Below, piece after piece: positions 27,202 through 35,522 of a DNA stretch of 64,000 bases. Position numbers and translations under genes: made by a program. Each line of letters begins with the position of its first letter. Position 1 is the first letter of the stretch. Source of the DNA: Streptomyces sp. NBC_01244 (GTDB lineage: Bacteria; Actinomycetota; Actinomycetes; Streptomycetales; Streptomycetaceae); NCBI RefSeq assembly GCF_035987325.1, contig NZ_CP108488.1, positions 3,162,001-3,226,000 on the forward strand, in the 5' to 3' direction. Under the pieces are notes generated by a model. That model was not told the DNA's origin, ran no database searches, and was given only the letters and a program-made list of their open reading frames with translations.

Positions 27202-27231
27202 GGCCCCGCCCGGCATCTGCCGGGCGGGGCC
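27202..27231. terminator. Bidirectional terminator between fabF and the DUF3145 gene
   Basis: A 12- to 14-bp perfect GC stem (GGCCCCGCCCGG / CCGGGCGGGGCC) lies 18 nt past the fabF stop and just before the convergent stop at 27243; TT follows on the plus strand. Confidence 0.8.
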
Positions 27232-27242
27232 TTCCGCGTACC

Positions 27243-27737
27243 TCAGACCACCTGGTGGAGCCAGCGCACCGGGGCGCCCTCGCCCGCGTAGCGGAAGGGT
27301 TCGAGCTCGTCGTCCCAGGGTTTGCCGAGCAGTTTGGCGATCTCCGCTTCCAGGTCCGTCTCGCCGTGCGCGGACCGGGCGAGGGCGGCGCGCAGCCGGT
27401 CCTCGGGGATCAGGATGTCGCCGTGCATGCCGGTGACGGCGTGGAAGATGCCCAGGTGCGGGGTGGAGCTGTAGCGCTCGCCCTCGGCGGTCGGGCAGGG
27501 TTCCGCGGTCACTTCGAAGCGGAGCAGGTGCCAGCCGCGCAGCGCGGAGGCGAGTTTCGAGGCGGTGCCCGCCTCGGCCTGCCAGGAGAACTCGGCTCTC
27601 CAGGTGCCCGGGGAGGCGGGCTGACGGATCCAGTCGAGGTTCACCCGCACCCCGAGCACCCCCGCAACAGCCCATTCCACGTGCGGGCAGAGCGCGCGCG
27701 GTGCGGAGTGCACGTACAGGACTCCACGTGTCGTCAC
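27243..27737 (-). CDS. DUF3145 conserved actinobacterial protein
   Basis: A 164-aa protein of the DUF3145 family (TTRGVLYVHSAPRALCPHVEWA at the start, GKPWDDELEPFRYAGEG near the end). No catalytic motif is known. GTG 27737 follows GGAGG with a 5-nt gap. In Streptomyces it consistently follows fabF in convergent orientation, which suggests but does not show a link to lipid metabolism. Confidence 0.88.
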   Translation of the reverse strand: MTTRGVLYVHSAPRALCPHVEWAVAGVLGVRVNLDWIRQPASPGTWRAEFSWQAEAGTASKLASALRGWHLLRFEVTAEPCPTAEGERYSSTPHLGIFHAVTGMHGDILIPEDRLRAALARSAHGETDLEAEIAKLLGKPWDDELEPFRYAGEGAPVRWLHQVV

Positions 27738-27987
27738 CGGGACCTCCAGTGTGGGACGAGGTCGGGAATAAACTCCAGAAAACGGACAGTATGTGACGTG
27801 ATGTAATGTAACGGAAATTATTTGACATTGCGTTGCGGGACTTGCGGCCGAAACGCCACGGGAAAAAGCTACCGTGCGCCGGGGGTCATGGTGTGACGTA
27901 CGGTCGCTCCGAGGGCCGTAAACACAGAGCATTCACTCAGCAGGACGCCACCGATTGACACGGCGGCCACGAGGAGGGACCTTCCGC
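27738..27987. promoter_or_regulatory. A/T-rich divergent region between DUF3145 and the SGNH lipoprotein gene
   Basis: A 250-bp stretch with unusually A/T-rich sequence for this window. It has overlapping ATGTAATGTAAC repeats and a TTGACA (27822-27827), but no well-spaced -10 partner is obvious. It should carry promoters for both flanking genes. Confidence 0.4.
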
Positions 27988-28899
27988 ATGCGCACCACCG
28001 CCCCACGCCGCCGCGCGCGTCGGACCTCCGCGGGCGCGGGTGCGGGTGCGGCGGCCGCCCTGCTGCTCCTGGCGGCCGGTGCGCTGACCGGGTGTTCGGC
28101 GGACGGGGTGAAGGCCGGGGGCGAGCGCGGGGCCCAGGCGGCCCCCCGGTGGAACACCGCGCCGGCCTCGGTGGCCGCCGTGGGCGACTCCATCACGCGC
28201 GGTTTCGACGCCTGTTCGGTACTGGCCGACTGCCCCGAGGCCTCCTGGGCCACCGGTGACGACCCCGAGGTGCGTTCGCTGGCGGCCCGGCTGCTCGGCG
28301 AGGCCGAGGTGCCCGCGCGCAGCTGGAACTACGCGGTGACCGGCTCCCGGATGGCGGACCTCCCGGGGCAGCTCGCCTCGGCGGCCGGACACAAGCCCGG
28401 CCTGGTCACGGTGATGGTGGGCTCCAACGACGCCTGCCGGCCCTCGGCTTCGTCGATGACTCCGGTGGCCGCCTTCCGCTCCGGATTCGAGAAGGCGCTG
28501 GCCGGCCTGCGGGCGGCCTCGCCGGCCTCGCAGGTGTACGTCTCCAGCGTCCCGGACCTCCAGCGGCTGTGGGAGCAGGGCAAGGACGACCCGATGGTGC
28601 GCCGGATCTGGAAGCTGGGCATCTGCCAGTCGATGCTCGCCGATCCGACCTCGGCGGCCGCCGGTGCGACGGCCCGGCGGGAGCAGGTGCGGGCGCGGGT
28701 GGTCGAGTACAACGAGGTGCTGCGCGAGGTCTGCGCGAAGGACGAGCTGTGCCGCTACGACGGCGGCGCGGTGTTCCAGTACCCCTTCTCGGCGGATCAG
28801 TTGAGCCGCTGGGACTGGTTCCATCCGGGGAAGGACGGGCAGGCGCGGCTCGCGGAACTGGCGCACCGACAGGTGACCTCCGCGGAGCCTCCGCGTTGA
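27988..28899 (+). CDS. SGNH/GDSL-type lipoprotein hydrolase
   Basis: A 303-aa exported lipoprotein. An Arg-rich, possibly Tat-type N-terminus and hydrophobic core lead to the lipobox LTGC. The SGNH blocks are present: GDSITRG (nucleophile Ser), MVGSNDA (Asn) and DWFHPGKDG (Asp-x-x-His). It probably de-esterifies lipids or cell-surface polymers outside the membrane. ATG 27988 has GAGGAGG about 10 nt upstream; a TTG at 27955 is a poorer start. Confidence 0.88.
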   Translation: MRTTAPRRRARRTSAGAGAGAAAALLLLAAGALTGCSADGVKAGGERGAQAAPRWNTAPASVAAVGDSITRGFDACSVLADCPEASWATGDDPEVRSLAARLLGEAEVPARSWNYAVTGSRMADLPGQLASAAGHKPGLVTVMVGSNDACRPSASSMTPVAAFRSGFEKALAGLRAASPASQVYVSSVPDLQRLWEQGKDDPMVRRIWKLGICQSMLADPTSAAAGATARREQVRARVVEYNEVLREVCAKDELCRYDGGAVFQYPFSADQLSRWDWFHPGKDGQARLAELAHRQVTSAEPPR

Positions 28900-28914
28900 C
28901 GCCGCAGGGAGATC

Positions 28915-28950
28915 GGACCGGGGGCGGGTGTCAGGGCCCGCCCCCGGTCC
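28915..28950. terminator. Bidirectional hairpin between the SGNH lipoprotein and GH3 genes
   Basis: A 14-bp perfect stem GGACCGGGGGCGGG / CCCGCCCCCGGTCC with an 8-nt loop lies between the convergent stops at 28899 and 29002. Confidence 0.75.
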
Positions 28951-29001
28951 AGCTTGTGTGCATCACCGCGGCCTTCGATCAGCAGGGGTGATTTCCGGCC
29001 A

Positions 29002-31449
29002 TTACAGGTCGAGGGCCGCCGTCAGCCGCGTGTCGCCGTGCGAACGGCTCGCGCGGACCTCGTAGCCGCCGCCGATCCGCTGCCAGGAGCGGGAGGGCTG
29101 GTCCCAGATCTCGAAGGCACGCTCCGGCAGCGGGATCTCCACGTCGACGCTCTCGCCGGGTTCCGCGGTCACGCTCGCGAAGCCCGCCAGCCAGCTCGCC
29201 GGACGCTCGACACTGTCGGCGACGGGCGCCAGGTAGACCTGTACGGTCTCGCGGCCCGGCCGGGTACCGGTGTTGGTGACGCGGACCTTCGCCTGTGTGG
29301 GGGTGACCTCCAGGGACTCGTAGGCCCAGTCCGTGTAGCCGAGGCCGTGCCCGAAGGAGTAGGCCGGGGCGATCCCGTGCTTCTCGTAGGCCCGGTAGCC
29401 GATGAAGAGCCCCTCGGTGTACTCCAGTCGCCCCTCGGTGGGGGTGACCTCGGTGACGGGCGCGTCGGCGAACTCGGCGGGCCAGGTGGTGGGCAGCCGC
29501 CCGCCCGGCTCCGCCTCTCCGAGGAGTACGTCGGCCAGCGCGGCCCCGCCCTCCTGCCCGGGGAACCAGGCCAGCAGGACGGCGGCGACCTCGTCGCGCC
29601 ACGGGAGTTCCACCGGGGAGCCGGCGTTGACGACGACCACGGTGTTCGGGTTGACGGCGGCGACGGCGCGCACCAGGTCGTTCTGACGGCCCGGGAGCGT
29701 GAGGTCCTTGCGGTCGAAGCCCTCGGACTCCACCCGCTCGGTGGTGGCGACGACCACGACGGCGGTGTCGGCGGCGCGCGCGGCCTCCACGGCCTCGGCG
29801 ATGAGCTCCTCGGCGGAGCGCTGCGGGCCGAGGTGGAGGAAGGAGAACATGATCGCCTTGAGCGGCAGGGTCGTCATGTCGGGGACCTGGTAGGTCAGCG
29901 AGACCTCGACGGCTTCGCCCTCGGTGAGGGTGAGGCGGGTCCGCACCTGGGGAGCGCCGAAGAAGGCCTCGAAGGGGTCGGCCTCGTCGCCCATCGGCTG
30001 GACCCCCTCGAAGCGGGTCTCCCCGCCGACGGCCAGGGTGAAGGCGCCGAGTCCGCGGGTGCCGAAGGCGTGCTCGCCGCTCTCGCGCGGCACGAACGTA
30101 CCGGTGACCTCGATGCTCGCCATCGTCTCGTACGTGACGCCCTCGGGCAGGTCGTCGCCGATCCACTGGACCTGGCCGGTGGGCAGCGAGCCGGTGCCCA
30201 GGACCGCGCCGGAGGCGTCCCGGCAGACCGCGCGGAGCTCGAAGCCCTTGTCGGCGGGGGTCAGTTCGTCGCTGGGGTCGGCGCCGACCGTGAAGGTCAC
30301 GGCGCCTTCGGGAAGGGCGGCGGTCAGTCCGTCCAGCGGGGAGACGATCCGCTCGGGGAAGACGGTGGCGCTGCCGCCGCCGAGGACGCGGGCGTCGCGG
30401 GCGGCGGCGCCGCTGAGGGCGACGGTGCGGCCGGGGGCGAGCGGGAGCACGGGCTTTCCGGCGGCGACGGCCTCGTTGCGTGCGAGGACGAAGCCGCGGG
30501 CGGCCAGCTCGCGGGCCAGCGCCTGGCCGTCGATCGGGGCCGGGACCTCGCCGACCACGGCCGGGGCGCCCTCCAGGATGCCGACGCGGGCGGCGAGGCG
30601 CAGGACGTTGCGGACGGCCTCGTCGACGGCGGACTCGGGTACCTCGCCGGCGCGGACGGCTTCGGCGAGCGGAGCTCCGTAGACGGTGACGGGACCGGGC
30701 ATGGCCACGTCCATGCCGCCGAGGATGTCGCCGGTGGTGGAGCGGGCGGCCATCCAGTCGGAGACGTTGCAGCCGTCGAAGCCCCATTCGCCGCGCAGGA
30801 CCTCGCCCACGAGGTAGCGGTGCTCGGTCATCGTCGTGCCGTTGACCTGGTTGTAGGCGGTCATGATGCCCCACGGGTGGGCGTTGGCGACGATGGCCTC
30901 GAAGGGGGCCAGGTACAGCTCGCGCAGCGGGCGCGGGGCGATGACGCTGTTGACGGTGAAGCGCTCGGTCTCGGCGTCGTTGCCGACGAAGTGCTTGACG
31001 GTGGTGCCGACGCCGCCGTCCTGGACGCCGTTCACGTAGCCGCTGCCGACCGCGCCGGTGAGGTACGGGTCCTCGGAGTAGCACTCGAAGTGCCGGCCGC
31101 CGAGCGGGGAGCGGTGCAGGTTGACGGTGGGCGCGAGGAGCACGTGGACGCCCTTGCGGCGGGCTTCCTGGGCGAGGAGGCGGCCGGCCCGGCGGGCGAG
31201 CTCGGGGTCCCAGGCGGCGGCGAGCGCGGTCGGGGAGGGCAGGGCGATCGACGGGTCGTCGGCGGTCCAGCGCACGCCGCGCACGCCGATGGGGCCGTCG
31301 GACATGACCAGGGACTTCAGCCCGATCTCGGGGACGGCGGGCAGGGACCACATGTCCTGGCCGGCCAGCAGCCGGGCCTTGGTGTCGAGGTCCAGCTTGC
31401 CAAGTGCCGTCTCTACGGCGTCGTTGCGGACCTGATCGGCATCGGTCAC
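29002..31449 (-). CDS. GH3 beta-glucosidase with PA14 insertion
   Basis: An 815-aa glycoside hydrolase family 3 enzyme. The N-terminal barrel has KHFVGNDAETER and the nucleophile Asp in GCNVSDWMAARST. The second domain carries an inserted PA14-like module (PRESGEHAFGTRGLGAFTLAVGG), and the end is a fibronectin-III-like domain. There is no signal peptide, so it acts on imported oligosaccharides. GTG 31449 is chosen because AGGAGG lies 7 nt upstream; ATG 31455 sits only 1 nt from that Shine-Dalgarno. A divergent TetR gene probably controls it. Confidence 0.92.
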   Translation of the reverse strand: MTDADQVRNDAVETALGKLDLDTKARLLAGQDMWSLPAVPEIGLKSLVMSDGPIGVRGVRWTADDPSIALPSPTALAAAWDPELARRAGRLLAQEARRKGVHVLLAPTVNLHRSPLGGRHFECYSEDPYLTGAVGSGYVNGVQDGGVGTTVKHFVGNDAETERFTVNSVIAPRPLRELYLAPFEAIVANAHPWGIMTAYNQVNGTTMTEHRYLVGEVLRGEWGFDGCNVSDWMAARSTTGDILGGMDVAMPGPVTVYGAPLAEAVRAGEVPESAVDEAVRNVLRLAARVGILEGAPAVVGEVPAPIDGQALARELAARGFVLARNEAVAAGKPVLPLAPGRTVALSGAAARDARVLGGGSATVFPERIVSPLDGLTAALPEGAVTFTVGADPSDELTPADKGFELRAVCRDASGAVLGTGSLPTGQVQWIGDDLPEGVTYETMASIEVTGTFVPRESGEHAFGTRGLGAFTLAVGGETRFEGVQPMGDEADPFEAFFGAPQVRTRLTLTEGEAVEVSLTYQVPDMTTLPLKAIMFSFLHLGPQRSAEELIAEAVEAARAADTAVVVVATTERVESEGFDRKDLTLPGRQNDLVRAVAAVNPNTVVVVNAGSPVELPWRDEVAAVLLAWFPGQEGGAALADVLLGEAEPGGRLPTTWPAEFADAPVTEVTPTEGRLEYTEGLFIGYRAYEKHGIAPAYSFGHGLGYTDWAYESLEVTPTQAKVRVTNTGTRPGRETVQVYLAPVADSVERPASWLAGFASVTAEPGESVDVEIPLPERAFEIWDQPSRSWQRIGGGYEVRASRSHGDTRLTAALDL

Positions 31450-31480
31450 GGCCATGCCTCCTCGTTGAGTGCGGGTGCGC

Positions 31481-31510
31481 GGTGCGGTGCGGTGCGGTGC
31501 GGTGCGGTGC
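31481..31510. repeat. GGTGC pentanucleotide repeat, 6 perfect copies
   Basis: (GGTGC)6 followed by decayed copies, 32-61 nt upstream of the GH3 start, in its presumed 5' leader. Confidence 0.9.
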
Positions 31511-31546
31511 CGTGCAGCGCTGTGCGGTGACCCCATGGTGGACCCG

Positions 31547-31587
31547 CTACCTGTAGAGCGGTAGGGTTCGTAATCTGTTCGTAATCT
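31547..31587. promoter_or_regulatory. Candidate operator region between GH3 and its TetR regulator
   Basis: The palindrome CTAC-CT-GTAG (31547-31556) is followed by two adjacent perfect 11-bp direct repeats GTTCGTAATCT (31566-31576, 31577-31587). This is the only A/T-rich part of the intergenic region. Confidence 0.5.
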
Positions 31588-31641
31588 AGAGATGCCGTAC
31601 GGTCCTGCTGGCAGGTCCGGAACGGAAGGGGTGGCGGGGCG

Positions 31642-32217
31642 ATGGTCAGGGCCAGAAGCGAGGAACGGCGCGTGGAGATCGTCCGCGCTGCCGTCGAGGT
31701 GATCGCCGAGCGCGGCTACCGGGGCGCGGCCCTGGCCGCGGTCGCCGAGCGCGTGGGCCTGACCCAGCAGGGACTGCTGCACTACTTCCCGACCAAGGAG
31801 GCACTGCTGGTCGCGGTCCTGGAAGAGCGCGACCGCTGGGACACCGGCGGCGGCACCCACACACTGGCCGACGCCTGGCGCCCCGACCTGCTGGCCTCGC
31901 TGGTGGAATACAACGCCATGCGCCCGGGCATCGTGCAGACCTTCTCGGCGCTGCTCGGCGAGAGCGTCACCGACGGCCACCCGGCACGGGAGTTCTTCGC
32001 CGAGCGGTACGCGCAGGTGCGCTCCGCGATGGCGGCGGTCCTGCGCGCGGAGTTCGGCGAGCGGCTCCCCTCGGGCCTCACCCCCGAGCACGCGGCCCCG
32101 CTGCTGGCCGCCGTGATGGACGGCCTCCAGTACCAGTGGCTGCTGTCCCCCGAGTCCGTGGACATGCCCGGCACCTTCCGCGCCTTCCTCGACCTGATCC
32201 AGGGACCCCGGACCTAG
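31642..32217 (+). CDS. TetR-family regulator, likely of the GH3 gene
   Basis: A 191-aa regulator with an N-terminal HTH (IVRAAVEVIAERGYRGAALAAVAERVGLTQQGLLHYFPTKEALL in register) and a TetR C-terminal helical domain. It is divergent from the GH3 beta-glucosidase, with direct repeats and a palindrome between them, so a sugar-responsive repressor is the likely role. A purine-rich sequence precedes ATG 31642. Confidence 0.88.
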   Translation: MVRARSEERRVEIVRAAVEVIAERGYRGAALAAVAERVGLTQQGLLHYFPTKEALLVAVLEERDRWDTGGGTHTLADAWRPDLLASLVEYNAMRPGIVQTFSALLGESVTDGHPAREFFAERYAQVRSAMAAVLRAEFGERLPSGLTPEHAAPLLAAVMDGLQYQWLLSPESVDMPGTFRAFLDLIQGPRT

Positions 32218-32265
32218 GGCCGGTCGTCACACTCCCGTCCGCCTCGCGACGCCCGGCGGGGCTGG

Positions 32266-32278
32266 CATGCTGGGCCGG
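32266..32278 (+). promoter_or_regulatory. Weak leaderless-type -10 box for the nitrilase-like gene
   Basis: CATGCT lies 7 nt before GTG 32279; no Shine-Dalgarno is present. Confidence 0.35.
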
Positions 32279-33109
32279 GTGAAGATCGCTGCCGCGCAGC
32301 TGAGCTGCGTCCCCACCGACGTGTCCGCCAACGCCGCCCGGGCGGCCGCACTCGCCGTGCGGGCGCGGGAGGAGGGCGCCGGGCTGGTGGTGTTCCCCGA
32401 GTTGACCCTGACCGGCTACGAGCCGGCCGCGCTCGCCGCGGACCCCGGCCTGTGGCTGGCCGACGCCGAGGATCCCCGGCTGGACCCCGTCCGCTCCACC
32501 GGGATCGCCACCGCCGTCAACGTCGCGCTGCGCACGGACGGCCCCCGGCCCGTCATCGCGACCCTGGTCCACGACGCGGACGGCGCGCACGTGACCACGT
32601 ACGCCAAGCAGCACCTGTTCCGCCACGAGCAGGAGGTCTTCGCCGCGGGGACGGTCCCGGGCCGCTTCGAGCTCGACGGGATCCGCTTCTCCCTGGGGAT
32701 CTGCTTCGACAACCACTTCGCGGACGTGCCCGGCGCGGGCGCCGCGGCAGGCTGCCGGGTCCACCTGGCGAGTTCGCTCTACGGCACCGGCGACGGCGTC
32801 GCCGAGCGTGCGGCGGTCCACCCGGGGATCGCCCGGGGCTTCGGGATGTACGTGGCCCTCGCCAACCACGTCGGACCCGCCGGGGAGTGGACGGGCTGCG
32901 GGGGCGCGGCCGTCTGGGCCCCGGGCGGAACCCTGCTGGCCGAGGCGGACGCGCACACGCCGTCGGTCGTCGTGGCGGAGGTGCCGACGGAGGCGGAGGC
33001 GGACGCGGAAGCGGACGGGGTGGCGGAGGGCCGGGCCGAGGGCGCGCGTGCGGGCCATGCGGACGAGCCGGGCGCGCCGGGCGCGCCGACGGCGCGGGCA
33101 CGGGCCTGA
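32279..33109 (+). CDS. Carbon-nitrogen hydrolase (nitrilase superfamily)
   Basis: A 276-aa enzyme with the Glu-Lys-Cys triad: Glu in VVFPELTLTGY, Lys in TYAKQHLF and Cys in LGICFDNHF. It hydrolyses an amide or nitrile; the substrate is not predictable. The last about 45 residues are an Ala/Glu/Gly-rich low-complexity tail beyond the catalytic fold. GTG 32279 is chosen from the family start (VKIAAAQLSC). Confidence 0.88.
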   Translation: MKIAAAQLSCVPTDVSANAARAAALAVRAREEGAGLVVFPELTLTGYEPAALAADPGLWLADAEDPRLDPVRSTGIATAVNVALRTDGPRPVIATLVHDADGAHVTTYAKQHLFRHEQEVFAAGTVPGRFELDGIRFSLGICFDNHFADVPGAGAAAGCRVHLASSLYGTGDGVAERAAVHPGIARGFGMYVALANHVGPAGEWTGCGGAAVWAPGGTLLAEADAHTPSVVVAEVPTEAEADAEADGVAEGRAEGARAGHADEPGAPGAPTARARA

Positions 33110-33382
33110 CGCGGCCCCTGGGGCCGCCCGCCGGGCAGGGCCGCATGCAGGAGTACGCGGCTCCGGAACCCGTACGGAAACAGGCCCGGGACCGGCCGGG
33201 AAAGGGCTCGCGGGGGCGCTGGACGGGCCCTTGGGGCACCCGGCCTCCCTACCCGCGGGGGCGGGCACCGGCCGCCCGGCCGCAGGGCGGCACAAGGCCC
33301 GCCAGCCCTCCTCCACACATCATCTGACCTGGGCTTTTACCCTTTCCGCCGATAAAATCGGGGACAGCTGAAGGGGGTTCGG
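33110..33382. other. Intergenic region before the methyltransferase gene
   Basis: A 273-bp non-coding stretch. A small GCGGCC/GGCCGC hairpin (33111-33127) sits directly after the nitrilase stop. An A/T-richer segment with GATAAAATC near 33351 is the best promoter candidate for the methyltransferase. Confidence 0.4.
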
Positions 33383-34117
33383 ATGGACCGGAACATACGC
33401 AGTGTCGACGATGTGCTCACCCTCATGGACGGGCTCTTCGCACCCGAAGCGGACCGCTGGACGGCCGGTGGTTCCGCCTGGTGGGACGGGTTCTACGCGG
33501 ACCGCGAGCGACCGGTGCCGTTCTTCGTGGCGAAACCCGACGAGAACCTGGTCTCCTGCCTCGACCGCGGGCTGATCCCCGCGGGCGGCCGCGCCCTGGA
33601 CCTGGGCTGCGGTCCCGGCCGCAACGCCCTGCACCTGGCCGCGCGGGGCTTCGAGGTGGACGCCGTCGACCTCTCTCCGACGGCCCTGACCTGGGCCGAG
33701 GAACGTGCCCGTGCCGCGGGGGCCGGGATCCGCTTCCACCACGGGGACGCTTTCGGTGCGGACGGGGCCGGGCTCGTGGGCCCGTACGACCTGATCTACG
33801 ACTCGGGCTGCTTCCACCACCTGCCGCCGCACCGCCGGGTCAGCTACCTGGCCCTGCTGGACCGGCTGCTGGCGCCCGGCGGCCGCTTCGCCCTGACCTG
33901 CTTCGCCTCCGGCGCGATGGGCTCCGAACTGCCCGACGCGGATTTCTACGGCAGGGCCCGCCTCGAAGGCGGGCTCGCGTACACGCCGGGGGCGCTGCGT
34001 TACGTCTTCGAGGGCCTCACCGAGGTGGAGCTGCGGCGGATGAACGACGAGCCCGCCTCCTCCGGCGCCTTCGGCGAGGCCTTCCTCTGGACGGCGCTGT
34101 TCCGCCGCCCGGAGTGA
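33383..34117 (+). CDS. Class I SAM-dependent methyltransferase
   Basis: A 244-aa Rossmann-fold methyltransferase with motif I ALDLGCGPGRNALHLAARG, an acidic residue at the end of strand 2 (VDAVDLS) and a DLIYDSGCFHHLPP post-I region. It resembles tellurite/thiopurine-type and small-molecule methyltransferases. AAGGGGG lies 5 nt before ATG 33383. Substrate unknown. Confidence 0.88.
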   Translation: MDRNIRSVDDVLTLMDGLFAPEADRWTAGGSAWWDGFYADRERPVPFFVAKPDENLVSCLDRGLIPAGGRALDLGCGPGRNALHLAARGFEVDAVDLSPTALTWAEERARAAGAGIRFHHGDAFGADGAGLVGPYDLIYDSGCFHHLPPHRRVSYLALLDRLLAPGGRFALTCFASGAMGSELPDADFYGRARLEGGLAYTPGALRYVFEGLTEVELRRMNDEPASSGAFGEAFLWTALFRRPE

Positions 34118-34122
34118 GGGCC

Positions 34123-34143
34123 GTCCTCCCCCACAGGGAGGAC
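34123..34143. terminator. Bidirectional hairpin between methyltransferase and HxlR genes
   Basis: An 8-bp perfect stem GTCCTCCC / GGGAGGAC with a 5-nt loop lies between convergent stops at 34117 and 34161. Confidence 0.6.
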
Positions 34144-34160
34144 CACCCGGAGGCCCCCGC

Positions 34161-34526
34161 TCACCGAGAGACGGCCCCGCTCGCCATGGTCCGGGCGGCG
34201 TCGGGGAGCAGGTTCTTCGCACCCCACGCACCGAGGGCCTCCAGGGCCCCGTTCAGCTCGTGGCCGAGCGGGGTCAGGGAGTACTCCACGCGCGGCGGAA
34301 CCTCCTCGTAGACCTCGCGGAGGACGATGCCATCCGTCTCCAGCTCGCGCAGCTGGGCCGCGAGCACCTTCTCCGAGACCCCCGGGACCAGTCGGCGCAG
34401 CTCGCCGAAGCGGCGCGGGCACTGCCCGAGCTCCCACAGGACCGACACCTTCCACTTGCCGTCGATCACGGACATCGCCGCGGCGATTCCGCAGTGATCC
34501 GCGCCCGGCCGCTGTGTCAAAGCCAT
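34161..34526 (-). CDS. HxlR-family transcriptional regulator
   Basis: A 121-aa winged-helix regulator of the HxlR family. It starts with CGIAAAMSVIDGKWKVSVLWEL and has the LRRLVPGVSEKVLAAQLRELETDGIVLREVY helix-wing region. A single N-terminal Cys, as in redox- or aldehyde-sensing HxlR proteins such as YodB, is present. ATG 34526 has GGGAGGGG 6 nt upstream. It is divergent from the oxidoreductase it probably controls. Confidence 0.88.
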   Translation of the reverse strand: MALTQRPGADHCGIAAAMSVIDGKWKVSVLWELGQCPRRFGELRRLVPGVSEKVLAAQLRELETDGIVLREVYEEVPPRVEYSLTPLGHELNGALEALGAWGAKNLLPDAARTMASGAVSR

Positions 34527-34576
34527 CACGCACCCCTCCCACCTGTTCACTCACCTCGGGGTAACCACCCACTCCG

Positions 34577-34590
34577 AAGTGCGTACTTGA
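34577..34590. promoter_or_regulatory. Candidate HxlR operator
   Basis: GAAGTGCGTACTTGA contains the AAGT-N4-ACTT inverted repeat typical of HxlR-family sites. It lies in the divergent region, 33 nt before the start at 34623. Confidence 0.4.
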
Positions 34591-34622
34591 GCACCTGGCG
34601 GCCCTCCGCCAGGCTAAACGGC

Positions 34623-35522
34623 ATGACCGACACCAGCACGAAGACCAGCACGAAGACCCCGCTCACCCTCCTCGGACTCGGATCGATGGGCACCGCCCTC
34701 GCCCGCACCTGGCTCACCGCCGGGCACCCCCTGACCGTCTGGAACCGCACCCCCGCCAAGGCCGAGGCCCTCGCGGCCGAAGGCGCCGTCGTCGCCGCGA
34801 GCGCCGCCGAGGCGGTGGCGGCCAACGGCCTGGTCGTGGTCTGCCTGCTGGACCACGACAGCGTCGGCGCGGCCCTGGAGGGCCTGGACCTCACCGGCAA
34901 GGACCTGGTCGACCTGACCACCGGCACGCCCGCCGACGGCCGCGCCCGGGCCGCGTGGGCCCAGGAGCGCGGGGCCCGGTTCCTCGACGCCGGGATCATG
35001 GCCACCCCGTCGATGATCGGCGCCCCCGCGGCCGGCGGGTACGTCTTCTACAGCGGCTCCCCCGAGCTGTTCGAGGAGCACCGGAGCACGCTGGAGGTTC
35101 CGGCCGGCGCCCGCTTCGTCGGCTCCGACCCCGGGCACGCGGCCCTGCACGACGTGGCCCTGCTGAGCGCGATGACCGGGCTCTTCGCCGGGATCTCGCA
35201 CGCCTACGCACTGATCGAGGGCGAGGACATCTCGCCCAAGGACCTGGCTCCGCTGCTGACCGAGTGGCTGGGGGCGATGGGCTTCTTCGCGGGCGCGGCC
35301 GCCGAGCGGCTGGTCTCGGGGGACTTCACCACGGGCGTCGAGTCGAATCTGGCCATGCAGGTCACGGCGAGCGCCACCTATCTGAGGACCGCCGCGGAGC
35401 AGGGGGTCAGCCCCGAGCTGATCCGTCCCTACCTGGACCTGATGCGGGAACGGCTGACGGCCGACCCGGCGGCCCACGCCGGCGAGGACACCGCCGGGGC
35501 GATCACCCTGCTCAGGCGCTGA
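34623..35522 (+). CDS. 6PGDH-type NAD(P)-dependent oxidoreductase (imine-reductase-like)
   Basis: A 299-aa protein with the Rossmann motif LLGLGSMGTALARTWLTAGH and NADP-preferring VWNRTPAKAEAL. An all-helical C-terminal dimerisation domain follows. The overall form matches the 6-phosphogluconate-dehydrogenase/3-hydroxyisobutyrate/imine-reductase group. Substrate unknown. CAGGCT 7 nt before ATG 34623 suggests a leaderless transcript. Its 3' end overlaps the convergent EI24 gene by 11 nt. Confidence 0.87.
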   Translation: MTDTSTKTSTKTPLTLLGLGSMGTALARTWLTAGHPLTVWNRTPAKAEALAAEGAVVAASAAEAVAANGLVVVCLLDHDSVGAALEGLDLTGKDLVDLTTGTPADGRARAAWAQERGARFLDAGIMATPSMIGAPAAGGYVFYSGSPELFEEHRSTLEVPAGARFVGSDPGHAALHDVALLSAMTGLFAGISHAYALIEGEDISPKDLAPLLTEWLGAMGFFAGAAAERLVSGDFTTGVESNLAMQVTASATYLRTAAEQGVSPELIRPYLDLMRERLTADPAAHAGEDTAGAITLLRR

